Below, in pieces: positions 34,719-40,667 of a DNA stretch of 40,667 nt. How positions within the stretch are numbered: position 1 is the stretch's first letter; each line of letters starts with the position of its first letter. The stretch spans positions 1 through 40,667 of the forward strand of contig CANONN010000031.1 of assembly GCA_947567625.1 (NCBI GenBank). The letters are read 5' to 3'. This stretch comes from an uncultured Roseburia sp. Lineage in GTDB: Bacteria > Bacillota > Clostridia > Lachnospirales > Lachnospiraceae. Under the pieces are notes generated by a model. The model was not told the DNA's origin. It saw only the letters and a program-made list of their open reading frames with translations, and searched no databases. Both the position numbers and the translations under genes were made by a program.

Positions 34719-36195
34719 AATCCTTAATTTGGGAATACAGCTTTCGGCAGAGCGTGACTATGATAAATTGCTGTCAAAGATTATAGACTGTGCCATGGAT
34801 ATCACAAACAGCGACGCCGGGACGCTCTATATGTATGTGGATGATGTGCTGCAGTTTGCAGTGATGAAAAACAGAAGTATGCATATCAACCAGACGATCA
34901 AGGACGATAAGCTCTACCCGCCTGTGCCCATGGACGAAAAAAATGTCTGCGCCTACGCGGCGATTCATCGGGAGATTATGAATATCCCGGACGTTTATGA
35001 GAGCGAGGAGTTTGATTTCAGCGGACCTGGAAAATACGATAAAATGACGGGCTATCGTACGACCTCCATGTTGGTGTACCCGCTTTTAAACCACGAGGGG
35101 AATTTAGTCGGCGTTGTCCAGCTGATCAATGCCTTGGATGAGAACGGCAAGGCGGTGGCGTATGACCGGGAGATTGAGCTGGCCGCCCAGGCGCTGGCTG
35201 CCCAGGGTGCTGTCGCACTTTCCAATATGATGTATATGCAGGAGATCGAGCAGCTCATGATCTCCATCACGCAGGCATTTACGGATGCCATAGATACGAG
35301 AACACCTTACAATTACTACCACTCGCGCAACGTTTATCTATATACGGAAGTGGTGATCAACCACATCAACGAATTGCACGAGAGAGGAGAATGTGCGCAT
35401 TATTTTGGTTACAACGAAAAAAAAGAGCTGCTGATGGCAGCTTTGATGCATGATATCGGAAAACTGGTCGTACCGGCGGAGGTGATTGACAAGTCTACCA
35501 GGCTGGGGGAGCGTTTGGAGCTCGTTCAGCAGAGATTTGATTATCTGATTACGCTTTATCATGTCGATTACTGTGAGAGACGGATTGACAAGGAAGAGTG
35601 GATTGCCATCAAAAATGAGCTTTTGACAGCGAAGGCAAAGATCGAAGAGATCAACCGCAGCGGTCATCTGAGCGAGGAACAGCAGGCGTTTGTCAAAGCG
35701 ATGTCGGAGCGGGCATATATGGATTCCATGGGCGCTTACATAAAGTATCTCACATTGGAGGAGGCGGAGGTGCTCTCGGTGCGCGAGGGCAATCTCACGA
35801 GACGGGAGCGTGATATCATCCAGTCCCATGTGCTGTATACGGTGCGATACCTCAATAAAATGAATTTTGGAAAGCGCTATCCTCATATCGTGGACTGGGC
35901 GGGAAAGCATCACGAACTCTTAAACGGCAGCGGATATCCTGACGGCTTGAAAGGGGAGGAGATACCGTTTGAGGCGAGGATTCTCACGGTGGTCGATATC
36001 TATGAGGCTTTGACTTCCGCGGACCGCCCCTATAAAAAATCCATTGAAAACGAGCAGGCGTTTGGAATTCTCCATCGCATGGCCAAAGAGGGCAAGCTGG
36101 ATGAGGAAGTGATCACTTTGTTTGAGGAGGCAATGGGGAAAAGGGGTTGTGACATGAGATTTACTGCTGAGAATCAGCAGGAGACCAATGCGTAG
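34696..36195 (+). CDS. GAF-HD-GYP phosphodiesterase
   Basis: A 499-residue soluble protein. The N-terminal GAF domain spans about residues 20-175 and the HD-GYP domain about 190-490. The HD motif is MHDIGK (H252, D253) and the GYP motif HHELLNGSGYPDGL (H405, H406, G413-P415). This motif set is that of c-di-GMP phosphodiesterases. About 150 residues separate HD from HHE, far more than the 60-70 usual in the family, implying an inserted helical segment (about 270-375). The start overlaps the cyclase by 23 bp, so the two are coupled. The GAF domain may bind a cyclic nucleotide such as the cAMP made by the partner; that is inference. Confidence 0.85.
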   Translation: MNQRVMDEILNLGIQLSAERDYDKLLSKIIDCAMDITNSDAGTLYMYVDDVLQFAVMKNRSMHINQTIKDDKLYPPVPMDEKNVCAYAAIHREIMNIPDVYESEEFDFSGPGKYDKMTGYRTTSMLVYPLLNHEGNLVGVVQLINALDENGKAVAYDREIELAAQALAAQGAVALSNMMYMQEIEQLMISITQAFTDAIDTRTPYNYYHSRNVYLYTEVVINHINELHERGECAHYFGYNEKKELLMAALMHDIGKLVVPAEVIDKSTRLGERLELVQQRFDYLITLYHVDYCERRIDKEEWIAIKNELLTAKAKIEEINRSGHLSEEQQAFVKAMSERAYMDSMGAYIKYLTLEEAEVLSVREGNLTRRERDIIQSHVLYTVRYLNKMNFGKRYPHIVDWAGKHHELLNGSGYPDGLKGEEIPFEARILTVVDIYEALTSADRPYKKSIENEQAFGILHRMAKEGKLDEEVITLFEEAMGKRGCDMRFTAENQQETNA

Positions 36196-36224
36196 CACAA
36201 ACGGGCAGTAAAGTGAGGAATGGG

Positions 36225-37037
36225 ATGTTAGAGATAATTCCAAAATGGGGTGAATTGGAACGGTATGCAAAACTGGCGCAGGAGAGACAGCTGGGGTTTG
36301 AGTATAACGATTTCTTTATGCCGTCGCTTTTAGACGACAAGACGGCATTGGCAGAGCGCGTCAAAAGATATCAGTCTCTCATGCGGCCTGGGGGGATAGA
36401 CACCCTGCACGGGGTGTTTTTTGATATGATTCCGTTTAGTTTAGATGAGGGGATACGCAATCACAGTGTGGCGAGGATGCAGCAGTCGATGGAAATTGCC
36501 GAACAGCTGCAATGCCGCGGCGTAGTATTTCATACCAATATTAATCCTCAATTTTTAAATCAGGACTGGTATTTCAAAAACTGGCTGGAGCTTACGGCCA
36601 AGGCAGTCGAAACCTTGCTTTCCACCAGCAGGGACACCAGGATTTACATGGAAAATATGTTTGATGATTCACCGGAACCTTTGCGCGCGCTGATGGAACT
36701 TTTTGGCAAAGAGGAGAGAGTGGGGGTCTGTCTCGACGTGGGACATATGATGTTGATGCGAAGAGAACCGGAGGAGTGGTTCGTACAGTTAGCGCCCTAT
36801 ATTATGCATCTGCACATAAACGATAACCACCTGGTTTACGATGAACATCTGGCAGTGGGGGACGGAAAGATACCGTGGGAGTTTATATCTGCGCTTTTGA
36901 AAAAATATGGTTTGCTGGATAAAAGTATTTTGCTGGAAGTAAAGGAACTTACCGCAATTACGCAATCTTTGACATTTTTGGGAAAGATATCCATATTTAA
37001 CGACGAAGTTCGACAAATTTCAACGCATACATATTAG
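36225..37037 (+). CDS. Xylose-isomerase-like TIM-barrel protein
   Basis: A 270-residue sugar phosphate isomerase/epimerase-like TIM barrel (AP endonuclease 2 family). Metal-ligand-like positions are IYMENMFDD (Glu), VCLDVGHMM (Asp, His), MHLHINDNH (His, Asp) and LLEVKE (Glu). It would act on a sugar or cyclitol; the substrate cannot be told. ATG 36225 is preceded by GAGG at 36215-36218; the upstream GTG 36213 is less likely. It may be co-transcribed with the upstream signalling genes (gap 29 bp). Its 3' end contains the Spo0A-box match upstream of spo0A. Confidence 0.75.
   Translation: MLEIIPKWGELERYAKLAQERQLGFEYNDFFMPSLLDDKTALAERVKRYQSLMRPGGIDTLHGVFFDMIPFSLDEGIRNHSVARMQQSMEIAEQLQCRGVVFHTNINPQFLNQDWYFKNWLELTAKAVETLLSTSRDTRIYMENMFDDSPEPLRALMELFGKEERVGVCLDVGHMMLMRREPEEWFVQLAPYIMHLHINDNHLVYDEHLAVGDGKIPWEFISALLKKYGLLDKSILLEVKELTAITQSLTFLGKISIFNDEVRQISTHTY
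37009..37015 (-). promoter_or_regulatory. Spo0A box (0A box) upstream of spo0A
   Basis: The minus strand reads TTTGTCGAAC across this site, matching the 0A-box core TGTCGAA and its preferred T-rich 5' flank. It lies 107 bp upstream of the spo0A start, inside the end of the preceding gene. Autoregulation of spo0A through such boxes is known in Bacillus; here it is inferred. Confidence 0.5.
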
Positions 37038-37040
37038 TAA

Positions 37041-37121
37041 GATACTTAAGCAGCAAGTATCGCGCCGCATGCTTTATATGGCAACGCGGCGTAGAATAGC
37101 AGCGCAGGAATGGAGAGAATT
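37041..37121 (+). promoter_or_regulatory. Divergent structured leader, copy D (before spo0A)
   Basis: Hairpin 1 pairs 37041-37047 with 37055-37061 and hairpin 2 pairs 37063-37068 with 37086-37091. The 3' end, AGCAGCGCAG followed by GAATGGAGA and AATT-ATG, closely matches copy A. The loop-to-tail pseudoknot is weak here (TGCT 37070-37073 with AGCA 37098-37101), so membership in the family is less certain. Confidence 0.4.
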
Positions 37122-37937
37122 ATGGAAAAAATAAATGTAGCTATTGCCGATGATAATCAGAAAATGCTGCAACTTTTGGAACGTATCATCGCCAACGATG
37201 ATGAATTGAATGTTGTAGGAACCGCAAAGGATGGAGAGGAAGCCTACCGTATGATAAAAGACACGGAGCCGGACGTTGTGCTGCTCGATTTGATTATGCC
37301 GCAGCTGGACGGCATCGGTGTGTTGGATAAAGTAAACAGCGATAAGAGCATTAAGAAACATCCCGAATTTATTATGATCAGTGCCATTGGTTCTGAAGAA
37401 ATTACAGATGATGCTTTTCAAAAAGGCGCGGTTTATTATATTATGAAGCCTTTCGAGAACGATGTGGTAATTGACCGCATCAAATATGTGATCCGGCGCC
37501 GGTCCGTGACAAAATCCCAGGAGCGCAAGGTGAAAGATGTTTACCGTGAGAATAATGCGGTCTCGGAGATGGAGCCAAAGCCCTACAATCTGGAGGCGGA
37601 TGTGACGGCTATTATCCACGAGATCGGTGTCCCGGCTCACATCAAGGGCTATCAGTATCTGCGGGATGCCATCGTAATGTCTGTCGGGGATATGGAAATG
37701 CTCAATTCCATCACAAAGATTTTGTATCCCACGATCGCCAAAAAGTATCAGACGACGTCGAGCCGTGTCGAGCGCGCGATACGCCACGCCATAGAGGTGG
37801 CATGGAGCAGGGGCAAGATGGATACGATTGATGAAATGTTTGGCTACACCATACATAACGGCAAAGGTAAGCCGACGAATTCCGAGTTCATCGCGCTGAT
37901 CACAGATCGTATTCGTCTGGAATATAAGATGCATTAG
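37122..37937 (+). CDS. spo0A: Spo0A, master regulator of sporulation
   Basis: A 271-residue response regulator. The receiver domain (about 1-125) has the acidic pocket D10 and D11, phosphoacceptor D56 (LLDLIMP) and K at about 107 (MKPFEN). The Spo0A C-terminal DNA-binding domain (about 160-271) shows the recognition region [19 protein letters not shown]. Phosphorylated Spo0A starts sporulation and represses growth-phase genes. ATG 37122 has GGAGA 5 nt upstream; the in-frame ATG 37110 would overlap that site. In most clostridia spoIVB lies directly upstream; here 6.5 kb of signalling and surface genes separate spo0A from the spoIVB fragment. Confidence 0.96.
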   Translation: MEKINVAIADDNQKMLQLLERIIANDDELNVVGTAKDGEEAYRMIKDTEPDVVLLDLIMPQLDGIGVLDKVNSDKSIKKHPEFIMISAIGSEEITDDAFQKGAVYYIMKPFENDVVIDRIKYVIRRRSVTKSQERKVKDVYRENNAVSEMEPKPYNLEADVTAIIHEIGVPAHIKGYQYLRDAIVMSVGDMEMLNSITKILYPTIAKKYQTTSSRVERAIRHAIEVAWSRGKMDTIDEMFGYTIHNGKGKPTNSEFIALITDRIRLEYKMH

Positions 37938-37940
37938 TAC

Positions 37941-37969
37941 TTTTCAGATGGGAGAGAAAAGGTTATAAT
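37941..37969 (+). promoter_or_regulatory. Promoter of glgA
   Basis: TTTTCA (37941-37946), a 17-bp spacer and a perfect TATAAT (37964-37969), just after the spo0A stop and 34 bp before the glgA start. Confidence 0.55.
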
Positions 37970-38002
37970 ACTCTTAGAATAACGATCTGGGAGGGATTTC
38001 AC

Positions 38003-39439
38003 TTGAAGAGAATATTATTTGCAGCTTCGGAAGCTGTTCCTTTCATGAAAACAGGCGGCCTTGCAGACGTTACGGGTTCTCTGCCGCGCTATTTTGACAA
38101 AGAGGCCTTTGACGTGCGTGTGATTTTGCCAAAGTATGCCTGTATGGACGAAAAATGGACAAAGCAGCTTCAATTTTTATGTCATTTTTATGTGAATCTG
38201 GGATGGCGCCAGCAGTATGCCGGGATTTTGACCGCCCAATACGAGGGTATCACGTTTTATTTTGTCGACAACAAATATTATTTTGCCGGCAGCCAGCCCT
38301 ATCACAATATTTATGAGGATGTGGAGAAATTCGCCTTTTTCTCCAAGGCTGTATTGGAGGCGTTGCCGTACCTTGATTTTTGTCCTGACGTCATACACTG
38401 CCATGACTGGCAGACCGGACTGGTGCCGGTATATCTGCGCACCGTTTTTAGTTCGGACAACTATTATGCCGGAATCAAAACCATATTTTCCATCCACAAT
38501 CTAAAGTTCCAGGGACGCTGGATATTAGACGAGGTCATGGATATCACCGGACTGCCGCCGCAGGTGTTCACACCCGATAAGCTGGAGTTTTACGGGGAAG
38601 CCAATTATCTTAAAGGCGGCTGTGTGTACGCGGATATGATTACGACGGTCAGCAAGAGTTATGCCTTTGAGATCACGACCAAAGAGGGCGGCGAGGGGTT
38701 AAACGGGCTGTTTCACCAGAGAAGCGCCGATCTCTACGCAGTCACCAACGGGATTGATTATCAGGTGTTTGACCCAAAGACGGACGAGGCAGTCTGGCAA
38801 AAATACGGCATTGATAAGGCGGTGGCGGGCAAGGCGGCCAATAAAGCGGGATTGCAGCGGGAGTTCGGGCTTTGCGCAGAGGCGGATACGTTTTTGCTCG
38901 GCATGGTTTCGCGTATGACGAATCAAAAGGGGTTCGATCTGATTTTGTCTATTCTCGAGAAACTTCTGGCGGAGAGCAGGCTTCAATTTGTAGTGATGGG
39001 AACCGGGGAGGACCGCTATCAAAATGCGCTCCGCGATATCGCAGACCGATATCCCGATAAAATGCGGGTTGTTATCGGTTACTCCGAGGAAACGGCACAT
39101 AAGATATATGCCGCCAGCGACGCCTTTTTGATGCCGTCCCTGTTTGAGCCATGCGGACTGTCGCAGATGATCAGTATGCGTTACGGCACGGTGCCGATTG
39201 TGCGGGAGACGGGCGGCCTGCGGGATACCGTAGTGCCCTACAATGAATACGAAAAAACGGGGACCGGTTTTTCCTTTGCCAATTTCAACGCAGACGAACT
39301 GCTGCACACGGTCTGGTATGCGATGCAGATCTATTATGACCACAGAGCGGATTGGAATCAGATACTGCAAAGAGATATGGAACAGGATTTTTCGTGGGAA
39401 TCTTCGGCGCGGGAGTATGAGGTGCTCTATCGACAGTAA
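38003..39439 (+). CDS. glgA: Glycogen synthase (ADP-glucose)
   Basis: A 478-residue GT5 glycosyltransferase that extends alpha-1,4-glucan chains from ADP-glucose. The N-terminal KTGGLADV (K16) binds the nucleotide sugar; HCHDWQTGLVP, SIHNLKFQG and the C-terminal MPSLFEPCGLSQM with TGGLRDTV complete the family pattern. Length is normal. The start codon is TTG 38003, preceded by GGAGGG at 37989-37994; no ATG near fits the conserved N-terminus. Other glycogen genes (glgB, C, D, P) are not nearby. Granulose-type storage is often made at the onset of sporulation in clostridia, so the neighbourhood of spo0A may be meaningful. Confidence 0.94.
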   Translation: MKRILFAASEAVPFMKTGGLADVTGSLPRYFDKEAFDVRVILPKYACMDEKWTKQLQFLCHFYVNLGWRQQYAGILTAQYEGITFYFVDNKYYFAGSQPYHNIYEDVEKFAFFSKAVLEALPYLDFCPDVIHCHDWQTGLVPVYLRTVFSSDNYYAGIKTIFSIHNLKFQGRWILDEVMDITGLPPQVFTPDKLEFYGEANYLKGGCVYADMITTVSKSYAFEITTKEGGEGLNGLFHQRSADLYAVTNGIDYQVFDPKTDEAVWQKYGIDKAVAGKAANKAGLQREFGLCAEADTFLLGMVSRMTNQKGFDLILSILEKLLAESRLQFVVMGTGEDRYQNALRDIADRYPDKMRVVIGYSEETAHKIYAASDAFLMPSLFEPCGLSQMISMRYGTVPIVRETGGLRDTVVPYNEYEKTGTGFSFANFNADELLHTVWYAMQIYYDHRADWNQILQRDMEQDFSWESSAREYEVLYRQ

Positions 39440-39444
39440 GGGTT

Positions 39445-40344
39445 TTAAAATGTCGCTTGTATCTGGCCGGTCTGCCGGTCGTAATAATAAGCGTGGTTGG
39501 AGAGGACTTCTTCCGGCATTAGCTGGGAGCAGTTCACCTCCTCCACCATGGCGTTTAGCTCTTTTGGCGTGCTTTTCACCCTGGCGGAGATGAGCATTAC
39601 CTCGTGTACGCTGCTGGGGAGTATGTAGACGTCGCTGTCATGAGTGTCGGCAAATCGGCGCAGCAAATCGGGGTAGAGGATACAGACGGCGCCGTTTAAT
39701 TTGCTCTCGTTGGTGAGCACATACATATTGGAGGATGAAACGTCCGCGGGTGTCTTTTGGGGGGAGCGGGCACAGAAGAGTTCGCACAGTACATCCGCCA
39801 TATTTCTCAGTTCGGGCTTTAACAGGCGGGGCGTGTTGTCCTGCGCGAGGGCGAAAAGATCATCGGTCGTAATATTCCAGTAATGCAGGTGATGGTTGTG
39901 GATTAAGATCGTGGCATTGCCGGTATAGTCTGATTTTAACAGGCAGCAGAAGACGACGGCGAGATCAAGCAGGCGCAGATGTGGTACGTCCTGCAACAGA
40001 CGGTCGTTTTTTTGATAATTAATCAACTTGAAAATAATGTGCGATTTCACGTTGTCATAGTTGGTGAAAAATGAGATGTCAATATTGTTCAGCGGACGGT
40101 TTTCCCGGTAAATGCACAGGATATCGTGACAGATTTCGGCCATCGGCTTACCGTTTTCATATTGTCTGAAAAAGTGGTTGAGGTAGATCGTGGGAGAAAC
40201 GTTGAGCGACTCGGTGATTACGGTCAGGCCGTCTTGATGGATACCGTTATTTTTTACAATATCCTGAACGGTGAGCGTAATGTCTTGGCCGAATTCTTTG
40301 CCTAAAAGTTCTAATAGCTGGTTTTTAAATTCCTGATAATTCAT
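39445..40344 (-). CDS. DUF5688 family protein
   Basis: A 299-residue cytoplasmic protein on the minus strand, convergent with glgA with 5 bp between the stops. It has the features of DUF5688: an N-terminal VNVSPTIYLN-like stretch (LNVSPTIYLNHFF), a central helical part and the C-terminal NMYVLTNESKLNGAVCILYP, then YILPSSVHEVML. The family is abundant in Lachnospiraceae and of unknown function. The start ATG at 40344 has AAGGAG upstream on the minus strand (40355-40360). A weak minus-strand promoter (TTGCTT 40451-40446, 17 bp, TACTGT 40428-40423) lies in the gap before the tRNA. Confidence 0.8.
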   Translation of the reverse strand: MNYQEFKNQLLELLGKEFGQDITLTVQDIVKNNGIHQDGLTVITESLNVSPTIYLNHFFRQYENGKPMAEICHDILCIYRENRPLNNIDISFFTNYDNVKSHIIFKLINYQKNDRLLQDVPHLRLLDLAVVFCCLLKSDYTGNATILIHNHHLHYWNITTDDLFALAQDNTPRLLKPELRNMADVLCELFCARSPQKTPADVSSSNMYVLTNESKLNGAVCILYPDLLRRFADTHDSDVYILPSSVHEVMLISARVKSTPKELNAMVEEVNCSQLMPEEVLSNHAYYYDRQTGQIQATF

Positions 40345-40535
40345 GGAGATCTCCTTTTAGTATGAGGAGAAAGATTCTGCCGGTACAAGCGGACAAAATG
40401 AATGGTACAATCGTGTGTGCTTACAGTAGCAGATATTTTTTTGAAAAGCAAGTAGGAAAAAGGTACTGTTTTTTGACGGCTTCATGATAAAATTCGACAA
40501 GAAAAAATATTTTTGAGAAGAAATGAAAAAAATAG

Positions 40536-40563
40536 TTGCTTTTTTTTGAAAAATTGGTATAAT
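40536..40563 (+). promoter_or_regulatory. Promoter of tRNA-Thr
   Basis: TTGCTT (40536-40541), a 16-bp spacer and a perfect TATAAT (40558-40563), 30 bp before the tRNA. The region 40440-40560 is very A+T-rich. Confidence 0.7.
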
Positions 40564-40593
40564 AGCATTTGTGGCAGTCAGGTTCACAGAAAT

Positions 40594-40666
<73 letters not shown>

Positions 40667-40667
40667 T

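Overview
The window looks like chromosome from a spore-forming Lachnospiraceae-type clostridium. The evidence is spo0A and a spoIVB fragment, a CIRCE-controlled groES-groEL pair, the Firmicutes AddAB nuclease with its iron-sulfur cysteines, a fermentative [FeFe] hydrogenase, and families typical of Lachnospiraceae (DUF5688, a DUF6465-like domain, a DUF6870-like protein, Mbeg1-like lipase fold). All protein genes are on the + strand except the DUF5688 gene near the right end. Species cannot be named from the sequence alone.

Left part (1-9.9 kb): the 3' end of a cell-surface Ig-like repeat protein, then a pentose operon: FGGY kinase (probable ribulokinase), L-arabinose isomerase, an FSA/TalC-type transaldolase, a split transketolase, L-ribulose-5-phosphate 4-epimerase and an aldose 1-epimerase carrying an unusual C-terminal DUF6465-like domain. 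Together they bring L-arabinose to xylulose-5-phosphate and through the non-oxidative pentose phosphate reactions. A consensus cre site lies upstream. The transaldolase and transketolase genes each follow a folded, pseudoknot-capable leader. Between them is a dense RNA-structure region including a compact three-way junction.

Middle (9.9-24.5 kb): addB-addA (double-strand break repair), a stand-alone [FeFe] hydrogenase, a Cof-type HAD phosphatase, a DUF2974/Mbeg1-like protein, groES-groEL behind a perfect CIRCE, and a secreted protein gene that is split by a frameshift at a run of seven A.

Accessory module (24.6-30.5 kb): two small proteins followed by three different, translationally coupled large serine recombinases. 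The last ends about 30 bp before an in-frame fragment coding the C-terminus of the sporulation protease SpoIVB, beginning at its catalytic SGSP motif. The matching 5' half of spoIVB is not in the window, so this is an integration or rearrangement junction inside a sporulation gene.

Right part (30.5-40.7 kb): a FecR/InlB-repeat surface protein, a CHASE2 adenylate cyclase, a GAF/HD-GYP phosphodiesterase, a TIM-barrel sugar isomerase-like protein, spo0A (with a Spo0A-box match upstream and a divergent copy of the leader motif), glgA, a convergent DUF5688 gene and tRNA-Thr(CGT). The cyclase, phosphodiesterase and Spo0A cluster suggests second-messenger input near the sporulation regulator.

The strongest candidates for something undescribed are the repeated pseudoknotted leader, shared by core metabolic genes and the recombinase module, and the spoIVB junction with its three-recombinase module.
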